From contig JAEZBR010000006.1 of the NCBI GenBank assembly GCA_023426935.1, positions 1 to 11,490 of the forward strand: a stretch of DNA of 11,490 nucleotides, given 5' to 3'. This document shows positions 1 to 5,864 of this stretch, piece by piece. The notes under the pieces are model-generated. The model was not told the DNA's origin and did no database searches. It saw only the letters and a program-made list of their open reading frames with translations. Made by a program: the position numbers and the translations under genes. The stretch is from Bacillota bacterium (GTDB taxonomy: Bacteria > Bacillota_I > Bacilli_A > Erysipelotrichales > Erysipelotrichaceae). Within the stretch, counting starts at the first letter, position 1, and the number at the start of each line of letters is the position of its first letter.

Positions 1-341
1 TCCAATGGATCTCGTTGATTAGGCTACCGGATTTTGTGACCAAGAAAGATTTTGATTGGGCGGTTGAAGAAGCGAGCAAGAAGAAACAGAAAGATTTTTC
101 TCCCGTAAAATTCTTAGTTTATAACGAGGGACTATGTGTGCAATGTATGCATATCGGGCCTTACGATGATGAACCGGCCACGATTGCGTTGATGGATAAA
201 TATCTTGCCGAGAATAATTACCGTAACGATTTTTCCGAGCATCGTTATCATCACGAAATCTATCTTTCCGATGTCCGTAAATGTGCCAAGGATAAACTTC
301 GGACAGTTATAAGACATCCGGTCGCTAAGATGAAGCAATAA
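1..341 (+). CDS. GyrI-like small-molecule-binding protein, 3' fragment
   Basis: The reading frame is open from the first base, so the gene begins upstream of the window. About 112 C-terminal residues are visible, up to the TAA at 339-341. The TTG at 15 is not a plausible start, because the frame continues upstream (Q-W-I-S before it) and no ribosome binding site precedes it. The segment VQCMHIGPYDDEPATI, a later HHEIYLSD and the terminal TVIRHPV resemble the Firmicutes GyrI-like / AraC effector-binding domain family, where this half of the domain forms the ligand pocket. Such proteins usually run to roughly 200 residues and bind small hydrophobic or cationic compounds; the ligand here is unknown. 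The next gene starts 25 bases later on the same strand, so co-transcription is possible. Family assignment is from memory of the motif pattern. Confidence 0.75.
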   Translation, partial: QWISLIRLPDFVTKKDFDWAVEEASKKKQKDFSPVKFLVYNEGLCVQCMHIGPYDDEPATIALMDKYLAENNYRNDFSEHRYHHEIYLSDVRKCAKDKLRTVIRHPVAKMKQ

Positions 342-366
342 TAATCTTGCTTAATAGGAGGGCCAT

Positions 367-1152
367 ATGGATGATCTAGATAAAATACAGGAAAAGAGCT
401 TTAAACGGATTAAAAGTTTGGAAAAGCAAAAGGATTTTTTAGGTGTCGTCGACGAAGCGGATAAGTTGCTGAAAATAATCGGAAGTCCGCATAGTTCCAA
501 GGACAAAGCGAATTATTCTTTTGAAAGCATTTCGGAGTTTGTCCAATATATCGGCTTACATCCCGATGAAAGCGTGCAATGGACGGGTGAACAAACAAGT
601 CTGACTTTGATGCATAAAGCCACCGCCTTATTTGAACTAGGAAACTACCAAGACGCGAAAGTTTGTTTACAGCAGGCAATTCAATATAATCCGCTCAATT
701 TACAGTATAAGTTTGAATTAGTGGAGAACCTCTTGCAGCTTAAGGAATATGAAGAGGTCGAAAAAACTTTGAGAATAATATTATCGGAAGTGATTTATCC
801 GACCGACATTGCACATGTATATCGGCGTTTTGGTTACTACTATGCAGAGATAAATAAACTTGATGAAGCGATTGCGGTTAACATCTATAGTTTAAATTTC
901 GCCAAGTCTGATAAGGTTCCGGCTGAACTGATGTATATTCAAAGTTTAAAGACCGGAATCACCGATTCGAAAGAATTAACGAAACTGGTATTCAAAGATA
1001 TTAACAAAGATAAAGTTCATGAGATATTGGCGAAGAATGACTTACTGATTAAGTTCGATAACCATCGGCAGAACTATGTGATAAATTCCCAGGATAAACA
1101 ACTGATAATGGTGCTTCCGTTATATCGTGACGAGGGGATTATCGCGGCTTAG
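367..1152 (+). CDS. TPR-repeat protein of unknown function
   Basis: This is a soluble 261-residue protein with no signal peptide or membrane segment. The ATG at 367 follows a strong AGGAGG ribosome binding site (356-361). Residues about 78-111 form a clear tetratricopeptide repeat (A-T-A-L-F-E-L-G-N-Y-x-D-A, ending N-P-L-N). Less perfect repeats follow at about 112-145 (N-L-L-Q-L-K-E-Y-E-E-V-E) and 148-181 (Y-Y-Y-A-E-I-N-K-L-D-E-A). The N-terminal 70 residues are helical and charged, and the C-terminal 70 are not recognised. TPR arrays mediate protein-protein contacts, so a scaffold or adaptor role is likely, but no partner can be named. It sits 25 bases after the GyrI-like gene and may share its transcript. 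The gene ends before the promoter of the tRNA-Arg. A link to the downstream macro/vWA genes is unproven because the tRNA unit and its terminator intervene. Confidence 0.85.
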   Translation: MDDLDKIQEKSFKRIKSLEKQKDFLGVVDEADKLLKIIGSPHSSKDKANYSFESISEFVQYIGLHPDESVQWTGEQTSLTLMHKATALFELGNYQDAKVCLQQAIQYNPLNLQYKFELVENLLQLKEYEEVEKTLRIILSEVIYPTDIAHVYRRFGYYYAEINKLDEAIAVNIYSLNFAKSDKVPAELMYIQSLKTGITDSKELTKLVFKDINKDKVHEILAKNDLLIKFDNHRQNYVINSQDKQLIMVLPLYRDEGIIAA

Positions 1153-1186
1153 GGTGGATGTTTGAGATGTTTTTAAAGAAAAGTAG

Positions 1187-1215
1187 TTTATTCTTTTGAC
1201 TTACCGTAATATACT
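1187..1215 (+). promoter_or_regulatory. Promoter of tRNA-Arg
   Basis: A TATACT -10 box at 1210-1215 lies nine bases before the mature tRNA 5' end at 1224, the right distance for a start site at about 1221. A weak -35, TTTATT, sits at 1187-1192 with a 17-base spacer. A TTGACT at 1196-1201 is a better -35 hexamer but only eight bases from this -10, so it cannot pair with it. The -10 is well supported by position; the -35 is uncertain. Confidence 0.5.
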
Positions 1216-1223
1216 AATGGTAC

Positions 1224-1300
1224 GCGCTCGTGGCGCAATTGGATAGCGTACCAGATTTCGACTCTGTAGGTTGAGGGTTCGAGTCCCTCCGAGCGCACCA
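1224..1300 (+). tRNA. tRNA-Arg (anticodon UCG)
   Basis: The cloverleaf can be drawn by hand. The acceptor stem GCGCTCG/CGAGCGC is perfect over seven pairs. The D stem is GCGC/GCGT with loop AATTGGATA. The anticodon loop TTTCGAC gives UCG at 1258-1260, which decodes the Arg codon CGA and possibly CGG. The variable loop is AGGTT. The T arm is GAGGG-TTCGAGT-CCCTC. An A discriminator and an encoded CCA (1298-1300) complete the 77-base gene. The only flaw is the outermost anticodon-stem pair, C27 against U43, which does not pair. It is a stand-alone unit with its own -10 and an intrinsic terminator starting 13 bases after the CCA. Confidence 0.95.
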
Positions 1301-1312
1301 TTATTATTTATT

Positions 1313-1340
1313 AAACCCATTGCGATGGGTTTTTATTTTA
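1313..1340 (+). terminator. Intrinsic terminator after tRNA-Arg
   Basis: A perfect eight-base stem AAACCCAT / ATGGGTTT (1313-1320 and 1325-1332) closes a TGCG loop and runs into TTATTTTA. The position directly after the tRNA fits termination of the tRNA transcript and separates it from the YoaP/macro unit. Confidence 0.85.
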
Positions 1341-1343
1341 GGA

Positions 1344-1372
1344 TTGTTATAAACAATTAATATCGGTATAAT
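1344..1372 (+). promoter_or_regulatory. Near-consensus promoter for the yoaP-macro unit
   Basis: TTGTTA (1344-1349), a 17-base spacer and a perfect TATAAT (1367-1372) make this one of the best sigma-70-type promoters in the window. The start site would fall near 1379. It leaves a leader of about 190 bases before the yoaP ATG at 1571, occupied by a broken coding remnant. Confidence 0.75.
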
Positions 1373-1396
1373 TCAGATAAAGAATAAATGAGGTTG

Positions 1397-1542
1397 ATGA
1401 ACGAGAATAATTTCGAAAACATCACGATCAGCTATCCCGAATTTGAAATAAGAGGCGGCGAACAACGATAATGCAAGCTTCGCTAGACTGATGGATGCCA
1501 GGAAGTAATCATAAGTTGGAGAATGGCTTAGGCTTGAAATAG
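1397..1542 (+). pseudogene. Possible frame-broken small coding remnant in the leader
   Basis: An ATG at 1397, four bases after an AGG-like ribosome binding site, opens a 24-codon frame (ending ..SYPEFEIRGGEQR) that stops at TAA 1469-1471. Protein-like sequence then continues in a second frame from about 1461 (NNDNASFARLMDARK, stop 1506-1508) and in a third from 1504 (SNHKLENGLGLK, stop TAG 1540-1542). Read with two frameshifts, the stretch gives one continuous charged peptide of about 50 residues, as expected for a decayed small gene downstream of the promoter at 1344-1372. I do not recognise the family. It could equally be a short leader peptide followed by untranslated leader, and the coding-like look of the later frames may be chance. 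Confidence 0.3.
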
Positions 1543-1570
1543 AAATATATGTATGAGGAAAGGAAACGCC

Positions 1571-2329
1571 ATGAACTACGTAAAACTGACTAAAGAGAAT
1601 TTGGAAAACGAGCATATCTGCTGTGCGATTTCCAGCAACAAAGATCCGCAGGTGATGGCTAAAAAGAAGTGGTTGAAAGAACGCTTGGATGAAGGTTTAG
1701 TCTTTCTGAAAGCCGATCAAAGGGGAAAATGTTTTATTGAATATCTGCCGGCGGAAAAAGCGTTCGTACCGCTTGAGGCTAAAGATTATCTTTATATCGA
1801 TTGTTTCTGGGTCAGCGGTTCTTTAGCGGGGCATGGTTATGGCGATGACTTGTTGGAACAATGTCTTACCGACGGAAAGGGAAAAGGAAAGAGTGGCCTT
1901 TGTGTTATTTCTTCCCCGAAGAAACAAGCTTTCTTATCCGATCCGGATTTTCTAAAGCATAAGGGATTTAAACTGGCGGATCAAGCGGAACCGTTCTTCG
2001 ATTTACTGTATCTTCCGTTTAAAAAAGATGCTTCGGTTCCGAAGCTTAAGGATAAGGTAAAGAAACCAAAGATAAAAGAATCCGGGTTTGTGATCTACTA
2101 TACGGCGGATTGTCCCTTCACGGCGAAATATGTTCCTTTGATTGAGAAAATCGCCAAAGATAAGCAGATACCCTTAAAAACGGTTTTTTTGGATACTAGG
2201 GAGAAAGCTCAGAATGCGCCCTGTGCCTGGACCAACTATGCGGTCTTCTATAATGGCGAATATGTGACTAACGAGATTCTTTCAGAGAAGAAATTCCTGA
2301 ACCTAGCCGAAAAGTATAAAGCGGCCTAA
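1571..2329 (+). CDS. yoaP: YoaP-type GNAT N-acetyltransferase
   Basis: This is a 252-residue protein. The start is set at ATG 1571 because GAGGAAAGGA (1555-1564) is correctly spaced before it; the frame is open to an ATG at 1553, but that codon lies upstream of the ribosome binding site. Residues about 1-150 form a GNAT fold, with the acetyl-CoA-binding strand-turn-helix around 75-98 (YLYIDCFWV, then GHGYGDDLLEQC). Residues about 170-250 match the YoaP-like C-terminal domain: YYTADCPFTAKY, Cys181 and Cys218, then FYNGEYVTNEILS. A basic linker (150-170) joins the two. Bacillus subtilis YoaP has nearly the same length and layout. GNAT enzymes transfer acetyl from acetyl-CoA to an amine, but the substrate of this family is not known to me. 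The macro gene starts 11 bases after the stop, with its ribosome binding site overlapping this stop codon, so the two are almost certainly co-translated from the promoter at 1344-1372. Confidence 0.85.
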   Translation: MNYVKLTKENLENEHICCAISSNKDPQVMAKKKWLKERLDEGLVFLKADQRGKCFIEYLPAEKAFVPLEAKDYLYIDCFWVSGSLAGHGYGDDLLEQCLTDGKGKGKSGLCVISSPKKQAFLSDPDFLKHKGFKLADQAEPFFDLLYLPFKKDASVPKLKDKVKKPKIKESGFVIYYTADCPFTAKYVPLIEKIAKDKQIPLKTVFLDTREKAQNAPCAWTNYAVFYNGEYVTNEILSEKKFLNLAEKYKAA

Positions 2330-2340
2330 GGAGAAGTTAA

Positions 2341-3342
2341 ATGCCTTTTAAGATTATCAGACAGGATATAACCAAAATTAAAGTGGACGCGATTGTGAAC
2401 GCCGCAAATAGCGACTTACTTCAGGGCGGTGGAGTTTGTGGTGCCATTTTTGAAGCGGCCGGAGCTAAAGAATTGGCAGAAGCATGTAATAAACTTTCTC
2501 CGATCAAGACCGGGCAGGCGGTCGCCACTTTAGGATTTAATCTATCCTGTAAATATATTATCCACGCGGTTGGCCCAATCTATGATGAAAACAATCCCAA
2601 AGAAAGCGAACAGCTTTTACGGAATGCTTATCTGAATTCTCTGAAACTGGCAGTACTTACCGGTTGTCAGAGTATCGCATTCCCGTTAATCTCCAGCGGG
2701 ATCTACGGATATCCGGTACGTAAAGCTTATAAAATTGCGACTTCCGAGATTAAGAAATTCTTAAGAACGCAGGATCTGGTCATTTATTTAGCTATTTTTG
2801 ACAAAGAATCCTTTGCGATCAGTAAGAAACTCCAGGGTCCGCTTCAAAGTTATATCGACGATAATTATGTTGAGGAACATTTAAATCGGAATAATAGAAA
2901 AATCGTTGAACCAAGTTATCTGTTAACCGAAGCTCTGGTGGGAAGTGTTCCTTCGGATGATCGTATTCAACCGGATGATTTGGATGTGATCGTTCATAAA
3001 CTGGATGAACCATTCGGGGAGACCTTATTCCGTTTTGTCAAAGCGAAAAATAAGAGTGAAGTCGAAGTCTATAAACATGCGAATATCGACCGCAAGTTAT
3101 TCTCCAAGATCCGTACCGGAAAAGATTACGTGCCCAGTAAACGAACAATCTTAGCTTTGGCGATCGGATTACAGCTGGATCTTAAAGAGACCGATATCTT
3201 ATTGGAAAGTGCCGGTTATACTTTATCGCACAGTCAGAAGTTCGATGTAATTGTCGAATACTTCATCATTAATAAAAAGTATGACATTTATGAACTGAAT
3301 GAAGTTTTATTTAAATATGACCAACCGTTACTAGGCGGTTAA
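2341..3342 (+). CDS. Macro-domain protein with C-terminal HTH-like region
   Basis: This 333-residue protein starts at ATG 2341, after AAGGAGA at 2328-2334. Residues 1-170 are a macro domain with all landmark motifs: V-D-A-I-V-N-A-A-N (15-23), the glycine-rich loop LLQGGGVCGAI (26-36), IIHAVGPI (73-80) and FPLISSGIYGYP (114-125). Macro domains bind ADP-ribose and related metabolites, and some hydrolyse ADP-ribosyl or O-acetyl-ADP-ribose esters. Here Cys33 stands where many hydrolases of the YmdB/MacroD type have Asp, which may change activity. After a linker (170-222), residues 223-333 form a helical region (SEVEVYKHANIDRKLFSKI, then A-L-A-I-G-L-Q-L-D, then E-S-A-G-Y-T-L-S) with the cadence of a XRE-like helix-turn-helix. 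Together they suggest a regulator gated by an ADP-ribose-type ligand. I recall this architecture recurring in Firmicutes beside a vWA gene, as here; its function is not established. Confidence 0.88.
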   Translation: MPFKIIRQDITKIKVDAIVNAANSDLLQGGGVCGAIFEAAGAKELAEACNKLSPIKTGQAVATLGFNLSCKYIIHAVGPIYDENNPKESEQLLRNAYLNSLKLAVLTGCQSIAFPLISSGIYGYPVRKAYKIATSEIKKFLRTQDLVIYLAIFDKESFAISKKLQGPLQSYIDDNYVEEHLNRNNRKIVEPSYLLTEALVGSVPSDDRIQPDDLDVIVHKLDEPFGETLFRFVKAKNKSEVEVYKHANIDRKLFSKIRTGKDYVPSKRTILALAIGLQLDLKETDILLESAGYTLSHSQKFDVIVEYFIINKKYDIYELNEVLFKYDQPLLGG

Positions 3343-3343
3343 T

Positions 3344-3360
3344 GTCGCTTTCAAAGCGAC
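3344..3360 (+). other. Hairpin directly after the macro gene stop
   Basis: GTCGCTTT-C-AAAGCGAC is a perfect inverted repeat beginning one base after the macro stop codon; as RNA it would fold with a six-pair stem and a TTCAA loop. The sequence after it (CATAATAATT) has no run of T, so it is not a convincing terminator. A processing or mRNA-stabilising hairpin between the macro and vWA genes, or a leaky terminator, is more likely. Confidence 0.5.
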
Positions 3361-3370
3361 CATAATAATT

Positions 3371-3412
3371 CTAATTCGCCTTATCCTTAAGTTACTTAAG
3401 GAGAGGAATTAG
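3371..3412 (+). promoter_or_regulatory. Long inverted repeat covering the vWA ribosome binding site
   Basis: Two nested inverted repeats precede the vWA start codon (3414). The outer arms are CTAATTC (3371-3377) and GAATTAG (3406-3412). The inner arms are TCCTTAAG (3384-3391) and CTTAAGGA (3395-3402), around a TTA loop. The ribosome binding site AAGGAGAGG (3398-3406) lies in the 3' arm, so folding of the RNA would bury it. As DNA, the dyad could instead be an operator. Base positions were checked one by one; folding energy was not computed. Confidence 0.65.
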
Positions 3413-3413
3413 C

Positions 3414-4034
3414 ATGAAAAAGAATCTGACCGAGTTAGTATTTATCTTAGATAAGAGCGGTTCGATGAGCGGCTTAGAAAAGGATACGATCGGCGGTTAT
3501 AATTCGTTTCTGAAGAAGCAGCAGAAAAGTAAAGGTGAATGTCGGATCACGACCGTCTTATTCGATAACAATTATGAATTACTGCATGATCGGATTGATT
3601 TGGAAGCGGTAAAACCTTTGACTGAGAAAGATTATCAGGTCGGTGGGTCGACCGCTTTAATGGATGCCATCGGGATGACCATCAATAAACTAGTTGCGGT
3701 TGAGAAAAAGACCGAAAAGGCGTTTCAGGCAAAGAATGTATTATTCGTGATTATCACGGACGGCTTAGAGAATAGCAGTAAAGAATATTCCATTAAGAAA
3801 GTTAAAGACTTAATCGAACAACAGAAAAAGGCAGGTTGGGAATTTATTTTCTTAGGTGCGAATATCGATGCGATCGAGACGGCCGAAACAATCGGAATAA
3901 ATCCTGACCGAGACCAGAATTACCAAGCGACCGGCAAGGAAGTTAAGGCGAATTATTATCGTATGAGCGAAACGGTTACGGATTTTCGTTTGAAAAATAA
4001 AATCTCCGATGATTGGAAGAAAACGAAGAAATAA
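3414..4034 (+). CDS. Small vWA-domain protein
   Basis: The 206-residue protein is a single von Willebrand factor A domain without signal peptide or membrane segment, so it is cytoplasmic. The metal-ion-dependent adhesion site is complete: D-K-S-G-S at Asp13/Ser15/Ser17, Thr80 in GGSTALMDAIG, and Asp116 in ITDGLEN. The later WEFIFLGANIDAIETAETIG (142-161) is, from memory, characteristic of the small bacterial vWA family encoded next to macro-HTH proteins. Such domains bind a divalent cation and hold partner proteins together; TerY of tellurite/stress systems is a distant parallel. The start ATG 3414 follows AAGGAGAGG. The gene is 71 bases after the macro gene on the same strand, separated by a hairpin and an RBS-covering inverted repeat, so its expression may be tuned separately. 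It ends immediately next to the stop of the opposing zinc-ribbon gene. Confidence 0.88.
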   Translation: MKKNLTELVFILDKSGSMSGLEKDTIGGYNSFLKKQQKSKGECRITTVLFDNNYELLHDRIDLEAVKPLTEKDYQVGGSTALMDAIGMTINKLVAVEKKTEKAFQAKNVLFVIITDGLENSSKEYSIKKVKDLIEQQKKAGWEFIFLGANIDAIETAETIGINPDRDQNYQATGKEVKANYYRMSETVTDFRLKNKISDDWKKTKK

Positions 4035-5357
4035 TTAACTCTTCTTTTTCAATTCAACCCAGCCACTGTCCGGCCTAATTGTTGTGTCGGTCGTTCCGGC
4101 ATAGGATCCGTTATTCTCATAGACTCTTTCAAACTTAACATCGGCTTCGATCGTGCGGCCGGAAGAGGTTTCATAGGTATTGACACCTCTAAGACCTTCG
4201 GAATATTTCTGCCTGGTCGCATCCATCCGCGCGGAACGATTGGCATAACCTTGGTTGATTAGGTTAGAAGTCTCGGATTGGGTCTGTTGTAATTTCTGCG
4301 CGGCGGCGAATGCGTTCTGCTGTCTTTGACGCTGTCCGTCGAGCATGATCTGTTGGGCATTCTGTAATTCTTGGTCACCTAAAGCATAATAAAGCGGACC
4401 ATATTGAACGGTCGCAACAAAGTCGTTGAAAAGCGGATTACAGCCTTCAATAAGATCTTCGTTAGTTACCAGAAGAACATCGAATTCGCGGCCCCAGTTG
4501 GAGCCAGCGGTCGCCACCGCCTTTTTTAAGGAAGACATATCGAAGGCTGGAGTATCGGTGCCGTTATTGCGTAACTTCGCCCCAATCAGACCGCCATTCA
4601 TTCCGAATTCTAAGAAGCCCTTTAAGCCTTTCTTAGGCGTAGGATCTTTTCTTTCCGGTTGTTTAGTTTCCTGAGGTTCTTCCTCGGGATCGTTTAAGCC
4701 TTCCTTTAGGGCAATAACGGTAGCGAACAAAGCTGCCATTTTATTTTGGCCAAGGGTAAAGTGAACTAAGAATTTTCCATAGATGGTTTCAATCTTGCCA
4801 CCTAGTTTCTTAGTAGCTTCATTGGCAAAATTAAGACTGCGGGCTTGAAGTACCGTATCGAGGTCCTTAATCGGTTTAAGCTCGGTAATTTTGCCAGCCG
4901 GGAAACTCTCTAAAAGAATCTCTTGAGCATATTGTTCAAGCGGCGGTAAGTGCCTGAACCGGGTAAAAGTCATCATGTCAAACTGGTAATTTCTTCTAAG
5001 CTTTATTCCGGAACCCAAGATTCCCCTAGAACTGAAATTCCGATAATAAGCAAACGGATTGAGAATCAGGGAAGCATTATTGCCGGAATCGAACTGAATT
5101 CCTTTAGAGATCGGAGCCAGGCGGGAAAAATTACAATTGCTATCGAAGATGCGATAGTTCCAACCTTGAGGACACTTGGCGGTATATAAAACGCCTCTAC
5201 CCTGATAATCGATGCTGCTGATGCCATTATTCTGTGGGTTATCACCACGATCAAGCAGATATTCGGTACCGCAAAAAGAACATTTCAAATGATCGGTACC
5301 GCTGACATACTTAATTGGGGAACCACACTGCTTGCACTTAAGCGTAAACAGTTCCAT
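4035..5357 (-). CDS. Zinc-ribbon protein of unknown function
   Basis: This is a 440-residue protein. The start is placed at the ATG whose first base is 5357, because AGGAG lies just before it and the -10 box overlaps the upstream ATG (5390), which would be outside the transcript. The N-terminus is a four-cysteine zinc ribbon: C8-x2-C11 and C26-x2-C29 (LKCKQCGSP, LKCSFCGTEY). The middle (about 45-230) is a mixed domain I do not recognise. A charged proline-rich linker (about 231-252) and a second globular part (to about 335) follow. A Gln-rich, helical, possibly coiled-coil stretch spans about 335-385. The last 50 residues (YETSSGRTIEAD, then W-V-E-L-K-K) resemble a C-terminal tail I have seen in other Gram-positive proteins of unknown function. 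No membrane segment is visible. It is divergent from the MazG gene and abuts the vWA gene tail to tail. Confidence 0.78.
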   Translation of the reverse strand: MELFTLKCKQCGSPIKYVSGTDHLKCSFCGTEYLLDRGDNPQNNGISSIDYQGRGVLYTAKCPQGWNYRIFDSNCNFSRLAPISKGIQFDSGNNASLILNPFAYYRNFSSRGILGSGIKLRRNYQFDMMTFTRFRHLPPLEQYAQEILLESFPAGKITELKPIKDLDTVLQARSLNFANEATKKLGGKIETIYGKFLVHFTLGQNKMAALFATVIALKEGLNDPEEEPQETKQPERKDPTPKKGLKGFLEFGMNGGLIGAKLRNNGTDTPAFDMSSLKKAVATAGSNWGREFDVLLVTNEDLIEGCNPLFNDFVATVQYGPLYYALGDQELQNAQQIMLDGQRQRQQNAFAAAQKLQQTQSETSNLINQGYANRSARMDATRQKYSEGLRGVNTYETSSGRTIEADVKFERVYENNGSYAGTTDTTIRPDSGWVELKKKS

Positions 5358-5376
5358 AGAATTTCTCCTTTTCCGC

Positions 5377-5385
5377 ATTATAGCA
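5377..5385 (-). promoter_or_regulatory. Extended -10 promoter of the zinc-ribbon gene
   Basis: Read on the minus strand, TGCTATAAT occupies 5385-5377, an extended -10 with a perfect TATAAT. The start site would be near 5370, about 13 bases before the ATG at 5357, giving a very short leader that holds only the ribosome binding site. No good -35 is seen at 17 bases (ATGTTA), which fits dependence on the TG extension. Confidence 0.65.
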
Positions 5386-5450
5386 CGCAATCATTCATTT
5401 AACATTTAAAATCGGTATTGAAAAGGGTGAGTTTTGGGCTAGGTTGGTTA

Positions 5451-5459
5451 TGCTATAAT
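5451..5459 (+). promoter_or_regulatory. Extended -10 promoter of the MazG gene
   Basis: TGCTATAAT at 5451-5459 is identical over nine bases to the extended -10 of the divergent zinc-ribbon promoter. A poor -35 (TTTTGG, 5432-5437) has a 16-base spacer. The start site would lie near 5466, leaving about 20 bases with the AGGAGG site (5475-5480) before the ATG at 5486. The divergent arrangement allows one regulator to act on both genes. Confidence 0.65.
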
Positions 5460-5485
5460 TTTTTTAAGAATGTTAGGAGGATATC

Positions 5486-5821
5486 ATGACCATCAATGAG
5501 TATCAGGCCTTAGCAATGAGGACCTTGAATCCGGAATTGAATAAGAAAGATGTTTTGATTAACGGCGTAATGGGATTATGCGGTGAATCCGGAGAAGCAA
5601 TCGACATCGTGAAGAAGTGGCTGGCGCAGGGTCATGAATTAGACAAGGAACATCTAGCCAAAGAGTTAGGTGATATTGCCTGGTATTTGGCAGAAACGGC
5701 GGCCGCTTTAGATCTGCCTTTAGAAAGTATTCTGCAGGGAAATATTGAGAAACTGAAGAAGCGTTATCCGCAGGGGTTTAAGTCGATAGATTCGCTTAAG
5801 CGTTGGCCAACGGATAACTAG
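5486..5821 (+). CDS. MazG-like nucleoside triphosphate pyrophosphohydrolase
   Basis: This is a 111-residue all-alpha protein of the MazG / YpjD-like NTP-PPase superfamily, a usual single-domain length. The metal-binding signature is complete: GESGE with Glu34 and Glu37, then KELGD with Glu60 and Asp63. The tail LKKRYPQGF (90-98) is also typical. These enzymes use Mg2+ to hydrolyse NTPs or dNTPs to the monophosphate and pyrophosphate; relatives clear damaged nucleotides or lower (p)ppGpp-type signals. The true substrate cannot be read from sequence. ATG 5486 has an excellent AGGAGG five bases upstream. The gene is transcribed from the extended -10 at 5451-5459, and the HD-RyR gene follows 96 bases downstream on the same strand. 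Neither gene is separated from the other by a U-tailed terminator, so they may share a transcript and both act on nucleotides. Confidence 0.9.
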   Translation: MTINEYQALAMRTLNPELNKKDVLINGVMGLCGESGEAIDIVKKWLAQGHELDKEHLAKELGDIAWYLAETAAALDLPLESILQGNIEKLKKRYPQGFKSIDSLKRWPTDN

Positions 5822-5837
5822 TCAGATTGAAAAAATT

Positions 5838-5843
5838 TATGAT
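5838..5843 (+). promoter_or_regulatory. Possible -10 box upstream of the HD-RyR gene
   Basis: TATGAT at 5838-5843, followed by ACCA, could be a -10; a similar TACGATACCA precedes the broken GNAT gene at 7949-7958. No convincing -35 is present at 16-18 bases. A TTGAAA at 5827-5832 is too close to serve this -10, but with a 17-base spacer it would face TTAAAA (5850-5855). The call rests mainly on the need for a start site ahead of a long leader. Confidence 0.3.
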
Positions 5844-5864
5844 ACCATGTTAAAAAGACCAGAT

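Noticed and set aside
1196..1201. TTGACT as the -35 of the tRNA promoter
   Set aside because: Only eight bases separate it from TATACT, and no -10 is found 16-18 bases downstream before the tRNA.
1313..3342. Integration site with duplicated tRNA 3' end
   Set aside because: No second copy of the T-arm/acceptor sequence was found inside the window.
4426..5254. Several 60-80 codon frames antisense to or out of phase with the zinc-ribbon gene
   Set aside because: They are shadows of the real gene with no ribosome binding site or family resemblance.
5358..5390. Longer N-terminus for the zinc-ribbon protein
   Set aside because: The extra codons overlap the -10 box and ribosome binding site and add no conserved sequence.
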